From contig NZ_JACAPR010000011.1 in the NCBI RefSeq assembly GCF_013385635.1, forward strand, positions 480,640 through 544,639: a stretch of DNA of 64,000 nucleotides. The letters run 5' to 3'. The position numbers and the translations under genes were made by a program. Shown here piece after piece: positions 25,980 through 35,842 of the stretch (the stretch's first letter is position 1; the number at the start of each line of letters is the position of its first letter). The notes under the pieces are model-generated. The model saw only the letters and a list, made by a program, of their open reading frames with translations, did no database searches and was not told the origin of the DNA. This stretch comes from Pseudomonas gingeri. Lineage in GTDB: Bacteria > Pseudomonadota > Gammaproteobacteria > Pseudomonadales > Pseudomonadaceae.

Positions 25980-27551
25980 ATGTACGATCAGCCTGCATTT
26001 CGAAACGAGTTCGATGATGACCTTTTCCGTCTGTTGGTCGATGCAGTGATCGACTATGCCATCTACATGCTTGACCTCGAAGGGCGGGTCAGCAGCTGGA
26101 ATCTCGGTGCACAGCGCATCAAGGGGTATTCGCCGGAGGAAGTCATCGGCAGGAATTTCTCGATGTTCTACACCGAGCAGGATCGTCTCAATGAAGAGCC
26201 CCGCCGTGCCCTGGATGTCGCCGCGAGCGAAGGACGATTCGAGAAGCAGGGCTGGCGGGTACGCAAGGACGGATCGTGTTTCCTGGCCCATGTGATCCTC
26301 GACCCGATCCGCTCCGACACCGGCGAGATTATCGGCTTTGCCAAGATCACCCGTGATATCACTGAGTCGGTCGAGGCGCAAAAAAAGCTGGAACTGGCGC
26401 GCGAGGCGCTGTTCCAGTCACAAAAACTTCAGGCCATCGGGCAACTCAGTGGCGGTATCGCCCATGATTTCAACAACTTGCTGACCGTTATCCAGGGCAA
26501 TCTCGAACTGCTGCACAAGCGTGTCGACGGCGACCCGAAACTCTCGCGGCTGGTGGACAACGCATTGCTTGGCACCGCGCGCGGGGTTTCGCTGACCCAG
26601 CGCATGCTGGCCTTCGCCCGGCGCCAAGAGCTCAAGACCGAGGCGGTGCACCTGCCGCAACTGGTCGCCAATCTGATCGAGCTGTTATGCAGTTCGGTGG
26701 GACCACAGGTAGCTGTTCTGGCCCAACTGCCCGAGGCGCTGCCAGAGGTGCAGGCCGACATCAACCAGTTGGAGCTGGCATTGCTCAACCTGGTGAGCAA
26801 TTCCCGCGATGCGATGCCAGCGGGTGGCACTGTCCGGATCAATGCCGAGGTCCACGGCAGGACCGGCACGCTGCCCCACGATGACTATGTCTGCCTGTCG
26901 GTGATCGACGATGGCGAAGGCATGGACGAGCAGACCCTGGCCTACGCGGCCGATCCATTCTTCACTACCAAGGGCGTGGGCAAGGGCACCGGCCTGGGAC
27001 TGTCGATGGTCCACGGCCTGGCGGAGCAACTGGGCGGGCGGCTGGTACTCAAGAGCAGCAAGGGCCAGGGCACCACCGCCGAACTCTGGTTGCCGGTGGC
27101 GACCGATGGCGTCACGCGGTTGCCGTTGCCACCTGAGAAAAACCACGGGCCAGTGTTCAAGGCGCTGACGGTCCTGGTGGTCGACGATGACAGCCTGGTC
27201 CTCAACAGCACCATGATGCTGCTGGAAGATCTCGGCCACCGGGTGATCTGTGCGGTTTCCGGCGTCCAGGCGCTGCAATGCTTCGGGCTGCACCCGGATA
27301 TCGACCTGATGATCACCGACATGGCCATGCCGCAGATGGATGGCGCGCAACTGGCCGAGGCCGTCCGCAAGCTGTATCCCGCGCTGCCGATCATTCTTGC
27401 CACCGGCTATGCCCAGCACCTTGAGGGCATGGCCGTGCAACTGCCGCGGATCCTCAAGCCCTATAACCAATCGCAACTGCAGGAGGCCCTGGCGCAGGCC
27501 GTGTCCAGGGACGCGCCACCCACTGCCGATCTTTCGGCTCCGGAGGCTTGA
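25980..27551 (+). CDS. PAS-domain hybrid histidine kinase with C-terminal receiver
   Basis: 523 residues, soluble. PAS domain about 15-130 (IDYAIYMLDLEGRVSSWN, QRIKGYSPEEVIGRNFS), a kinase core with His162 in SGGIAHDFNNLLTVIQGN, an ATPase domain (LVSNSRDAMPAGG, DDGEGMDE, GTGLGLSM) and a receiver domain from about 395 with the phospho-acceptor Asp in DLMITDMAMPQMDG. No membrane helix and no output domain, so it probably passes phosphate to a separate protein. PAS proteins of this form often sense redox or light, which cannot be told here. It is divergent from the ICE remnant and not part of it by family. Confidence 0.92.
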   Translation: MYDQPAFRNEFDDDLFRLLVDAVIDYAIYMLDLEGRVSSWNLGAQRIKGYSPEEVIGRNFSMFYTEQDRLNEEPRRALDVAASEGRFEKQGWRVRKDGSCFLAHVILDPIRSDTGEIIGFAKITRDITESVEAQKKLELAREALFQSQKLQAIGQLSGGIAHDFNNLLTVIQGNLELLHKRVDGDPKLSRLVDNALLGTARGVSLTQRMLAFARRQELKTEAVHLPQLVANLIELLCSSVGPQVAVLAQLPEALPEVQADINQLELALLNLVSNSRDAMPAGGTVRINAEVHGRTGTLPHDDYVCLSVIDDGEGMDEQTLAYAADPFFTTKGVGKGTGLGLSMVHGLAEQLGGRLVLKSSKGQGTTAELWLPVATDGVTRLPLPPEKNHGPVFKALTVLVVDDDSLVLNSTMMLLEDLGHRVICAVSGVQALQCFGLHPDIDLMITDMAMPQMDGAQLAEAVRKLYPALPIILATGYAQHLEGMAVQLPRILKPYNQSQLQEALAQAVSRDAPPTADLSAPEA

Positions 27552-27668
27552 AGCGGATCGGAGTGTCACTAGCGTGGCATTTCCCGGTATTGCTGGCGCA
27601 TTGCCTTCGCCCAGTTGCTGGCGCCGAGCCCGACCTGCAACTCCGTGTCCTCCAGACCTGATGGTTCA

Positions 27669-28868
27669 TCAGCTGTTACCCTTGTGGATGCAGTTGCCTT
27701 GCTCGTTCGGCGCCCATGGGTGCAAGACCTGGCGGTGCGCGGGCAGCCAACCGGCGATAGTCGGAAAATACCGTGTGCAGTGGAAGCACAGGAAGATCAA
27801 CGGTGCCCGCCACCAGTAGCCGTGGATCATGCGCTGCAAGGTGATGCGCTTGCAGTGCTGCCCGGCCAGTTCGGACAGGTGTCTGTGCAGGTTTTCGGTA
27901 AAGGCCGCATCGCGGATGAACAGATTGGCTTCCAGGTTCAGTGCCAGGCTCAGCGGGTCAAGATTGCTGGAACCCACCGTGGCCCATTCGTCATCCATCA
28001 ACGCCACTTTTCCATGCAATGGACGTTGGCAGTATTCAAAGATCTTCACGCCGTCGCGCAGCAGGTAGTTGTACAACAGCCTGGAAAAGGCGCTTACCCA
28101 GCGCATGTCCGGTTGTCCCTGCAGAATCAGCGTGACGTCGACACCGCGTCTGGCGGCGTTGCGCAATGCGCGCAGGAGTCGATAGCCGGGGAAAAAATAG
28201 GCATTGGCCACCACCAGCCGCGTGTGGGCAACCTGAAACGCGGCGAGGTAATGGGCTTCGATGTCATGGGTATGGTGCAGGTTGTCGCGTTCGAGCAGCA
28301 TGGCCCGGGCCTGGCCGGTGGGCATGGGGGTGGACGGTATCCGGCTCGGCGGGTCCGATACCGTGGCCAGCAGGCGTCGGCTCGAATCGTGTACCTGCCT
28401 GATCACGGGGCCGGTGACTTCCACGGCATAGTCCTGTTTGGCCATGGGGCCGGAGTCCATCAGATGGTCGGCGCTGTAATTGAGCCCGCCGATAAAGGCG
28501 CGCCGACCATCAATGACCACGATCTTGCGGTGCAGGCGACGGAACAGATTGGTGCGCAGGCCAATCAGCCTGGGTCGGGGGTCGAAGATGTGCACTCTGA
28601 CTCCCTCGGCGGTCATGGCGTGGATGAAGGCCTCCGGCAGGTCGGCGGTGCCATAGCCATCTACCGCGACTTCGACCCTTACGCCGCGCCGCGCGGCCTC
28701 TATCAGCGCCTGCTGCAACGCTCGCCCGACCTTGTCGTCGAAGATGATGAAGGTTTCCAGTAACACCTCCCGCCGCGCCAGGCGAATGCCCGCGAATACC
28801 CGCTCGTAGTAGTCCTCACCGTTGATCAGCAACCGCACGTTGTTGCCGTCCTCCCAGGCACCGTTCAC
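27669..28868 (-). CDS. clsB: Cardiolipin synthase B
   Basis: 399 residues from a GTG start that overlaps the upstream stop (GTGA). The two HKD catalytic motifs of phospholipase-D enzymes are intact: HRKIVVID at about 113 and HGKVALMD at about 305, each followed by G(G/S)xN (FIGGLN, TVGSSN). It makes cardiolipin by phosphatidyl transfer at the inner membrane. The open frame extends upstream, but the GTG aligns with the known ClsB N-terminus (W-x-x-GN-x-x-x-LL-x-NG). The gene pair with the EEP protein mirrors E. coli ybhP-clsB; the third member ybhN is absent here. Confidence 0.93.
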   Translation of the reverse strand: MNGAWEDGNNVRLLINGEDYYERVFAGIRLARREVLLETFIIFDDKVGRALQQALIEAARRGVRVEVAVDGYGTADLPEAFIHAMTAEGVRVHIFDPRPRLIGLRTNLFRRLHRKIVVIDGRRAFIGGLNYSADHLMDSGPMAKQDYAVEVTGPVIRQVHDSSRRLLATVSDPPSRIPSTPMPTGQARAMLLERDNLHHTHDIEAHYLAAFQVAHTRLVVANAYFFPGYRLLRALRNAARRGVDVTLILQGQPDMRWVSAFSRLLYNYLLRDGVKIFEYCQRPLHGKVALMDDEWATVGSSNLDPLSLALNLEANLFIRDAAFTENLHRHLSELAGQHCKRITLQRMIHGYWWRAPLIFLCFHCTRYFPTIAGWLPAHRQVLHPWAPNEQGNCIHKGNS

Positions 28869-29674
28869 AGCAGCACCTCGACGGCGAGGGGCGCGTGGTC
28901 CGACAAATGTGACCATGGCCACGCGGACAGCACGCTGGCCGTGCCTGGCAGGGCATTGCGCAGGTAGATGCGATCAAGGCGTAACAGGGGCAGGCGCGCG
29001 GGGAAGCTGCGGGCCGGGGCGCCGCGGGTGTGGGAGAACGCTTCGATCAGCGACTGCGCGGCAAGGCGGGTATCGGCACGTCGACGCCAGTCGTTGAAGT
29101 CGCCGGCAATGATCACCGACGCCGCGGGTGGCAAGCTGTCCAGGTGGTCGAGCAGCAGATCGATCTGGCGCTGGCGATGGGCTTCGCGTAATCCCAGGTG
29201 GACACAAATGGCATGCACCTGTTCATGGCCCGGCATATCCAGGCGGCAATGCAGCAGGCCACGCCGCTCGTTGCCATGGACCGATACATCGAGGTTGTCA
29301 TAGGCCTGGATCGGAAATTTCGAGAGAAGGGCATTGCCATGGTCGCCATCGGGATAGACCGCGTTGCGCCCGTAGGCGAACTCCGGCCACATGGTGTCGG
29401 CGAGAAATTCGTACTGCGGCAGCGACGGCCAGGCCGGGTGACGGCTGGCATGCCGGGTCTGGCGGCCATGCACTTCCTGGAGAAACACCAGGTCGGCACC
29501 GGTGGTACGCACGGCATCGCGCAATTCGGGCAGGATGAATCGCCGGTTGAGCGGCGTGAAGCCCTTGTGCAGATTGAGAGTGAGTACCGTGAACCGCTGC
29601 ACCGTGGTGGCTTGCCGGGTGATGTCGGCGAGGTCCGGCAGGGCGCAGCTCCCGGTCGTGCCGTTGCTGGTCAT
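28865..29674 (-). CDS. Endonuclease/exonuclease/phosphatase family protein (YbhP-like)
   Basis: 269 residues. EEP-fold motifs: TLNLHKG with the metal Asn, FLQEVHG with the catalytic Glu, IIAGDFNDWRR and the final LSDHAPLAVEV with the catalytic His. The substrate is unknown; the partner ClsB suggests a phospholipid-linked role. ATG has a CGGAGGAG site. Confidence 0.9.
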   Translation of the reverse strand: MTSNGTTGSCALPDLADITRQATTVQRFTVLTLNLHKGFTPLNRRFILPELRDAVRTTGADLVFLQEVHGRQTRHASRHPAWPSLPQYEFLADTMWPEFAYGRNAVYPDGDHGNALLSKFPIQAYDNLDVSVHGNERRGLLHCRLDMPGHEQVHAICVHLGLREAHRQRQIDLLLDHLDSLPPAASVIIAGDFNDWRRRADTRLAAQSLIEAFSHTRGAPARSFPARLPLLRLDRIYLRNALPGTASVLSAWPWSHLSDHAPLAVEVLL

Positions 29675-29873
29675 GACTCCTCCGATTCAGCTGTGCCATC
29701 AATCGATACAGGTGCGACCGAAGGGCCTTCGACGGAGTTCAAGGTGAGTGACGAATGGCTGCCGGAGCGGATAACACTGCAAGGTTGCCTGAAACCGCTG
29801 ATCGGTCCTGGCGAACTATTGGCGGATAGCGCCGGTCGGCTGTTCTACTGGTCACGAGAAGGGAGTCGAGCCC

Positions 29874-30974
29874 ATGCCCGCGCAGCCGATGCAAAAATGT
29901 GTGGTGGCCCACGGTAACGTCGGAGCACTTCATCACGAACTCGAGACCAACCGCGCATTGGCCCGCTGGCTGGCCGAAATCCTCGGTTGGCCGTTCGCCG
30001 ATACCGGGTGCAACGATTCCAACCCGATGCCAGCGTTGTATTTCGTTCCCACGCAAACGCTGGTCGGCGAGGAGCTAGACGAACTCGGCATCAGCGGTGT
30101 CGACGACTTGCTCGGCGGCTACGTTCAACACGCATTCATCGCCACCAAGGCTATTTCCCATCCGCTGATAGCCGATGCGCGGGCACGGCCGGAAGGATGG
30201 AACCCGCAATTCGGCGAGCGGGTCAGGGATGTCGTGCTGGCGGGGGTGACGGTGTTCGACCACAACGATGCCCGGCGTGCCGCCACCGAAGGCTTGCGGC
30301 GAGGCGCGCTACGGGTCAAGCAGGTCGAAGCCTGCGGCGGTACCGGCCAGGCAGTCTTGCGTACTGCGCAAGACCTCATGCAATGGCTGGATGATCTGGA
30401 TGCGGCGGTATGTGCCAAGGGCATAGTGCTGGAGGAAAATCTCGAACAGGCGATCACCCATAGTGTGGGTCAGACCCTGATCGATGGCCTGCTGATGACG
30501 TATCACGGCCGGCAGAGCCAGACCCGCAACACCCGCGGCGAATGTGTCTACGCAGGCTCCGACCTGTTGTTGGTACGGGGTGACTATATCGAACTGCTGG
30601 CCCGTGAACTGACACCAGACGTGCGCCGGGCCATCGAGTATGCACGGACTTACGACACAGCAGCGGCGTTGAGCTTTCCCGGCTTCTTCGCCTCGCGGCG
30701 CAACTATGATGTGGTGCAGGGCCTGGCCGGCGACGGTCAGCCCACGGTCGGTGTGCTCGAACAATCCTGGCGTGTCGGCGGTGCAACGGGGGCTGAACTG
30801 GCCGCGCTGCAAGCCTTTCGCGAATGGCCGCGGATGAGCGCGGTCCGTGCTTCCACCCATGAAATCCACACCGAACAGACTTTGCCGCAAGAGGCGCGGG
30901 TACTCTATCGTGGCCATGATCGCCACGGTGACTGTCTTCTCAAATATGCGCGGATCGATGCTTATGACAGCTAA
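29874..30974 (+). CDS. DUF3182 family protein
   Basis: 366 residues, cytoplasmic by composition. Family features include VAHGNVGALHHELETNRALARWLA near the start, a central segment VKQVEACGGTGQAVLRTAQDL, and YSFPG-like LSFPGFFASRRNYDVVQG. The middle part has ATP-grasp-like spacing (lysine-rich strand, EENLEQAITHSVGQTLIDG) but no assignment is certain. ATG follows GAAGGGAG. The 199 bases upstream of it, to the EEP gene, hold no gene that I can support. The end overlaps the next hydrolase gene. Confidence 0.85.
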   Translation: MPAQPMQKCVVAHGNVGALHHELETNRALARWLAEILGWPFADTGCNDSNPMPALYFVPTQTLVGEELDELGISGVDDLLGGYVQHAFIATKAISHPLIADARARPEGWNPQFGERVRDVVLAGVTVFDHNDARRAATEGLRRGALRVKQVEACGGTGQAVLRTAQDLMQWLDDLDAAVCAKGIVLEENLEQAITHSVGQTLIDGLLMTYHGRQSQTRNTRGECVYAGSDLLLVRGDYIELLARELTPDVRRAIEYARTYDTAAALSFPGFFASRRNYDVVQGLAGDGQPTVGVLEQSWRVGGATGAELAALQAFREWPRMSAVRASTHEIHTEQTLPQEARVLYRGHDRHGDCLLKYARIDAYDS

Positions 30975-31719
30975 CGGTGAAGCGGTCTGGATCAATGTCG
31001 AGGAAGACCGCATCGTGGGTAACCTGCTCAGTCCCAGGGCCAAGGTCCCGGGTGTCCTGTTTGTACATGGCTGGGGAGGCAGCCAGGAGCGTGACCTCAA
31101 TCGCGCCCGAGGCATCGCCGGGCTTGGCTGTGTCTGCCTGACGTTCGACCTGCGCGGTCATGGTGCCGAAGACAGTCGACAGGCCTTTGTCACCCGCGAA
31201 GACAACCTGCGTGACCTGGTGGCTGCCTATGACCATCTGCTCTCGCATCCTGCTCTCGACACCTCCGCCGTGGCGGTAGTGGGGACCAGCTATGGTGGTT
31301 ACCTTGCGACTATCCTGAGTCAGCTACGCAGGGTCCGCTGGCTGGCCTTGCGGGTGCCGGCGATCTATCGTGATGAAAACTGGCAAATGGCCAAGCGTCA
31401 GCTCGATCGCAACGACCTGATGCAGTACCGCTCCAGCCATATCAATGCCAGTGACAATCGAGCGTTGCGTGCCTGTGCGGCGTTTCGTGGTGATGTCTTG
31501 ATGGTCGAGTCGGAGCACGATGAACATGTGCCCCACGCAACGATCATGAGCTACCGTGCCGCGTTTCAGCAGACCCATTCCCTTACCCATAGAATCATTG
31601 ACGATGCGGACCATGGCTTGAGCGACGAAGTGGCCCAGGAGGCCTACACTTCGATCCTGGTCGACTGGATTACGGAGATGGTGGTAGGCGAGCGCTTGAG
31701 TATCAATCGGCTACCCTAG
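30964..31719 (+). CDS. Alpha/beta hydrolase (dienelactone-hydrolase/peptidase-like)
   Basis: 251 residues. Oxyanion segment VPGVLFVHGWGGSQERD, nucleophile elbow VVGTSYGGYLAT with the catalytic Ser, acid region VESEHDEHVP and the catalytic His in DDADHGLSD. The S9/DLH-like form suggests an esterase or acyl-aminoacyl hydrolase. Starts inside the end of the DUF3182 gene (ATG 30964, or 30958), so the two are co-expressed. Its stop shares the CTAG palindrome with the stop of the convergent chrA gene. Confidence 0.85.
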   Translation: MTANGEAVWINVEEDRIVGNLLSPRAKVPGVLFVHGWGGSQERDLNRARGIAGLGCVCLTFDLRGHGAEDSRQAFVTREDNLRDLVAAYDHLLSHPALDTSAVAVVGTSYGGYLATILSQLRRVRWLALRVPAIYRDENWQMAKRQLDRNDLMQYRSSHINASDNRALRACAAFRGDVLMVESEHDEHVPHATIMSYRAAFQQTHSLTHRIIDDADHGLSDEVAQEAYTSILVDWITEMVVGERLSINRLP

Positions 31720-33074
31720 CGCAGCACATGCACCGCCAGGCCAATGAGCGCACAGGCCAGCAGCACCTGAATGACACCCCGCTTGAAGCGGAACAGGGCA
31801 ATCGCCGCCGCGATGGCGATCAGTGCAGAGGGCCAGTCGAGATTGCCGCTGAAGCCCTTGGGCCAGAGCACGTGGTAACCAAAGAAGCACGCCAGGTTGA
31901 GAATCACACCGACCACTGCTGCCGTAATCGCGGTGAGCGGTGCGGTGAATTTGAGTTCGTTGTGGGTCGACTCCACCAGGGGGCCGCCCGCGAGGATGAA
32001 CAGGAACGAGGGCAGGAAGGTGAACCAGGTCACCAGCGTAGCGGCCACCGCCCCGGCCAGGAATACGTGATCCGCGCCGAACACTTGCAAGACATAGGCG
32101 CCGACAAAACCCACGAAGGCCACCACCATGATCAGTGGTCCGGGCGTGGTTTCACCCAGGGCCAGTCCGTCGATCATCTGTGTGGGTGTCAGCCAGCCAT
32201 GGTGACCGACCGCGCCCTGGTAGACATAGGGGAGCACGGCGTAAGCGCCGCCAAAGGTCAGCAGTGCGGCCTTGGTGAAGAACCAGCCCATCTGGGTCAG
32301 GGTGCCTTCCCAGCCGTACAGGGCGGTCAGGACGCACATTGGCAACGCCCATAGCGCGGCGCCGATCAATACCAGCGATCCCAGTTTCAACCAACTGAAC
32401 CGGGCGTGCTCCGGGGACGGGGTGTCGTCATCGATCAAGGCCGGGCCGAAGTATTTTCTGGCAGCGCCATGGCCACCAGTCCTGAATTTTTCGGGAGCCA
32501 GGCGACCGCCTGCATAGCCGATCAGGGCTGCACCCAGGACAATCAGTGGAAATGGTACGTTGAACGCAAAGATCGCGGTAAATGAAGCGGCGGCTATCGC
32601 CCACAACCACTTGTTCTTCAGGGCCCGGGAACCGATCCGATGGGCTGCCTGCACCACGATGGCCGTCACGGCGGGCTTGATCCCATAGAAGAGCCCGGCC
32701 ACGACGGGCACCTCACCAAAGGCGATGTACATCCAGGACAATGCGATCAGGATGAATAATGAAGGCAGCACAAACAGCGCCCCGGCAATCACGCCTCCCC
32801 ATGTCCGGTGCATCAACCAGCCGATGTAGGTTGCCAATTGCTGAGCTTCCGGACCCGGGAGCAACATGCAGTAGTTGAGGGCATGCAAAAAGCGTCGCTC
32901 GGAGATCCAGCGCCGTCGCTCCACCAGCTCCTGGTGCATGATCGAAATCTGTCCCGCCGGTCCGCCGAAGCTGATGAAACCAAGCTTCAACCAGAACCCG
33001 AACGCCTCGCGCAAACTGACCGCTCCTGGCCTCGGCAGGTTCTCTTCAATCGCAGGTACGAAAGCCTTGTCCAT
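31716..33074 (-). CDS. chrA: Chromate efflux transporter ChrA
   Basis: 452 residues, long-chain form with two homologous CHR halves of about six helices each. The signature is seen in both: FWLKLGFISFGGPAGQISIMH with LLPGPEAQQLATYIGW, and FFTKAALLTFGGAYAVLPYV with LGETTPGPLIMVVAFVGF. It expels chromate from the cytoplasm in known members. No chrB regulator lies beside it. Its 3' end overlaps the convergent hydrolase by four bases. Confidence 0.93.
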   Translation of the reverse strand: MDKAFVPAIEENLPRPGAVSLREAFGFWLKLGFISFGGPAGQISIMHQELVERRRWISERRFLHALNYCMLLPGPEAQQLATYIGWLMHRTWGGVIAGALFVLPSLFILIALSWMYIAFGEVPVVAGLFYGIKPAVTAIVVQAAHRIGSRALKNKWLWAIAAASFTAIFAFNVPFPLIVLGAALIGYAGGRLAPEKFRTGGHGAARKYFGPALIDDDTPSPEHARFSWLKLGSLVLIGAALWALPMCVLTALYGWEGTLTQMGWFFTKAALLTFGGAYAVLPYVYQGAVGHHGWLTPTQMIDGLALGETTPGPLIMVVAFVGFVGAYVLQVFGADHVFLAGAVAATLVTWFTFLPSFLFILAGGPLVESTHNELKFTAPLTAITAAVVGVILNLACFFGYHVLWPKGFSGNLDWPSALIAIAAAIALFRFKRGVIQVLLACALIGLAVHVLR

Positions 33075-33264
33075 TGGGTTGTTCCCCTTTTACAAACCCG
33101 CCAGGCAGGCTGTCGAAGATGCTGCCGGCAGCATCGGTACCCGGCAGTTGTACAGGGAGTGGAGCGTAAAAAACAGTGCGGGTGGGGACCTGTTTCTCCC
33201 TGGAATCCAGCGCCTCCAAGGGGCAAAAGACGGGTTGGTCCTCCAGTTAGGGATAACCCGCCGA

Positions 33265-34527
33265 ATGTTCTGGCGATCGAAATTGAAAAAGGCGGCTGAT
33301 CACGCAGCCACTCCCAGGGCGGTTTCCAACCTCGGCTACCTTCTGCCAAAGTCGGCCGCCGAGCTGTTGTCGACGCCGCGCCGACGCCAGTTGCTGGAGC
33401 ACATCTGGCAGCGTACCTCGTTGTCGCGCAACCAGTTTGCCGACCTCTACCTGCGCCCCATCGAGCGCTATGCCGAACTGGTGCAACAACTGCCGGCCTC
33501 GGAAAGCCGGCACCATGCCTACCTGGGTGGGATGCTCGATCATGCGCTGGAGTCCGTGGCCTATGCCCTGAAAATCCGCCAGTCACATTTGCTGCCGGTG
33601 GGGGCCGATCCTGAAACCCAGGCGCTGCAAGCCGAAGCCTGGAGCGCCACCATCGCCTATGCGGCGCTGCTGCACGGCATCGGCAGGATCTTCATCGACA
33701 TGGAGGTGCATCTGGCGGATGGATCGGTATGGCACCCCTGGCATGGTTCCATCAGGCGTGAGTACCGTTTCAGGTATTCGCAGACGCCCTCGCATACGCT
33801 GCCAGGTGCGGCGACCGGGCTGCTGTATGCGCAGTTGCTGCCTGCCTCGATCCTCGATTGGTTGAGTGCCTATCCTGAACCCCTGGCCGCGCTGATCCAT
33901 GCCCTGAGCGGGCACTACGAACAGGCCGGTGTTCTCGCCGAGGTGCTCGCCCAGGCTGACCAGGCTTCACTCGCCCTGGAGCAGGCGGTGATGCCTGCGC
34001 GAATGCTGGCGGTACCGGGGCCTGTGGCGCAGCAGGGGCTTTTGCCGGGCCTGGATTCGGCAGATGAGCGAATGAGCGACGGTGACCTGGGGCAATCTTT
34101 CATGACATGGCTTCGCCAGGGTGTGCAGAGCGGCGCGATTGCCGTCAACGAGGCCAACGCCAAGGTCCACGGCGTGGCCAGCACGGCCTTGCTGGTGACG
34201 CCGAAGATTTTCCAGCGCTATGCCCGGGAACACCCCGATATCGCGCGGATAGCCAAGGCGCAGGACAGCGGTGACTGGCAATGGGTCCAGCGTTGTTTCG
34301 AACGGCTGGAGTCGCATCGCAAGAGAGCCGATGGCCTGAATATCTGGACCTGCGAGATGAAGGATCCGCGCAGGACCAGGCGCCTCAACGGTTACCTGCT
34401 GATCGATCCCTTGCGATTGTTCAGCGAATTGCCGCAAGACAACCCTTGTCTATCGTTGAGAGAGCCGCCATCTGTCGCGAAACCGGACGGCATGGGAGCC
34501 GTCCGGCCTGGTCGCAGTGAAGACTGA
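33265..34527 (+). CDS. Shrunken MobH-family (TraI) relaxase-like protein, HD motif altered
   Basis: 420 residues. The N-terminal part matches ICE TraI/MobH proteins closely (STPRRRQLLEHIWQRTSLSR, SRHHAYLGGMLDHALESVAY, WHPWHG, YRFRY), and the C-terminal part matches the TraI_2_C domain (VTPKIFQRYA, LNIWTCEM). Two things are odd. The HD motif, LLHDIGK in the family, reads LLHGIGR at 136-141, so the metal-binding Asp is lost. The middle region that normally follows (the stretch with DALWLVSKTVSDKLRAHL in relatives) is absent, leaving it about 200 residues short. It lies 7.4 kb from the T4SS remnant, on the other strand. Start chosen as the first Met that matches the family; the frame is open further upstream. 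The 190 bases before it hold no gene. Confidence 0.8.
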   Translation: MFWRSKLKKAADHAATPRAVSNLGYLLPKSAAELLSTPRRRQLLEHIWQRTSLSRNQFADLYLRPIERYAELVQQLPASESRHHAYLGGMLDHALESVAYALKIRQSHLLPVGADPETQALQAEAWSATIAYAALLHGIGRIFIDMEVHLADGSVWHPWHGSIRREYRFRYSQTPSHTLPGAATGLLYAQLLPASILDWLSAYPEPLAALIHALSGHYEQAGVLAEVLAQADQASLALEQAVMPARMLAVPGPVAQQGLLPGLDSADERMSDGDLGQSFMTWLRQGVQSGAIAVNEANAKVHGVASTALLVTPKIFQRYAREHPDIARIAKAQDSGDWQWVQRCFERLESHRKRADGLNIWTCEMKDPRRTRRLNGYLLIDPLRLFSELPQDNPCLSLREPPSVAKPDGMGAVRPGRSED

Positions 34528-34554
34528 TGGTGGCTGCAGCGGACCGCCTTCGTC

Positions 34555-35622
34555 TCAAAGGTGATCCGCGTCGATCACCGCCTTGGCAAACGCTTCCGGC
34601 GCTTCCTGCGGCAGATTGTGACCGATGCCGCCGCTGATCAGGCGGAACTCGTATTTGCCGGTGAAACGCTTGGCGTAATCCTCGGGGGCCGGGTGCGGGG
34701 CGCCGTTGGCATCGCCTTCGAGGGTGATGGTCGGCACGCTGATGGACGGTGCCGTGGCCAGTTTCTGCTCCAGGGCGTCGTAGCGGCTCTCGCCCTGGAC
34801 CAGACCCAGGCGCCAGCGGTAGTTGAAGATCGTGATATCGACATGGTCGGGGTTGTCCAGGGCCTTGGCGCTGCGATCGTAGGTGGCGTCATCGAACGCC
34901 CATTTCGGCGAAGCCAGTTGCCAGATCAACTTGGCGAAGTCGTGGGTGTTTTTCTCGTAGCCGGCACGACCGCGGTCGGTGGCGAAGTAGAACTGATACC
35001 ACCATTGCAGCTCGGCCTTGGGTGGCAGCGGGTTCTTGCCGGCCGCCTGGTTGCCGATCAGGTAGCCACTGACCGAAACCAGCGCCTTGACCCGCTCCGG
35101 CCACAGCGCCGAGACGATATCGGCCGAGCGTGCACCCCAGTCATAACCGCCGAGCACCGCCTGCTTGATCTTCAGTGCATCCATGAAATCGATGACGTCG
35201 CTGGCCAGCGCGGCGGGCTGGCCGTTGCGCAGGGTCTTGTCGGAGAGGAAATGGGTGTCGCCATAACCACGGGCGTACGGCATCAGCACCCGATAGCCCT
35301 TTGCCGCCAGCAAGGGCGCGACGTCGTCATAGCTGTGGATGTCATAGGGCCAGCCATGCAGGAGGATCACCACCGGGCCATTGGTCGGGCCCGTCTCGGC
35401 GTAGGCCACGTCCAGCAGCCCGGCGTTAACGTGTTTCAGCGGGCCGAAGGGCGAGGGTGCGGCATAAGTGCTGCCGGCGCTGGTCGCGGCCGGTTGGGCG
35501 GCGCTGGTCGTTTGTGCGTGGGCCACGCCGAACGTGCCGAACAGGGCGAGGGCGAGGATCGATGAGCCGGCCAGACGGCGGCGGGCTTTATCGGTCTTGT
35601 GGTTGTGCAATGCCATCTTCAT
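34555..35622 (-). CDS. Secreted epoxide-hydrolase-like alpha/beta hydrolase
   Basis: 355 residues with an N-terminal export signal (RRRLAGSSILALALFGTFGVAHAQ; the paired Arg could allow Tat export). Core motifs: HGWPYDIHSYDDVAPLLA (HGxP loop), nucleophile Asp in GGYDWGARSADIV, and the His in IGHNLPQEAPEAF. An Asp nucleophile points to epoxide hydrolase or dehalogenase chemistry in the periplasm. ATG 35622 has a GGAG site. The 220 bases upstream to the VOC gene carry a weak 10-bp inverted repeat only. Confidence 0.87.
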   Translation of the reverse strand: MKMALHNHKTDKARRRLAGSSILALALFGTFGVAHAQTTSAAQPAATSAGSTYAAPSPFGPLKHVNAGLLDVAYAETGPTNGPVVILLHGWPYDIHSYDDVAPLLAAKGYRVLMPYARGYGDTHFLSDKTLRNGQPAALASDVIDFMDALKIKQAVLGGYDWGARSADIVSALWPERVKALVSVSGYLIGNQAAGKNPLPPKAELQWWYQFYFATDRGRAGYEKNTHDFAKLIWQLASPKWAFDDATYDRSAKALDNPDHVDITIFNYRWRLGLVQGESRYDALEQKLATAPSISVPTITLEGDANGAPHPAPEDYAKRFTGKYEFRLISGGIGHNLPQEAPEAFAKAVIDADHL

Positions 35623-35842
35623 GGTGACGTCTCCGTGCAAGCCTTGGCCAGGGGTTCGGATCGACCCCTTCAAACCTTGCCTGCATTTGAACGCGGTGAC
35701 GTATCTGGCCTGTGTCCAATCCAGGGCCGGATGAAAGCCTCGGTATCGAAAGGTCGTTCAGACACACTGTGATACAGAATGGCCTGTCCGGGTCGGGGGC
35801 TTTCATCGAGGCGTGGCGTCTATCGCCGCCTGGTTGTCTCGG

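Noticed and set aside
35730..35807. 10-bp inverted repeat GATGAAAGCC / GGCTTTCATC with a 58-base spacer between the hydrolase and VOC genes
   Set aside because: Arms are short and widely spaced, which is expected by chance at this scale.
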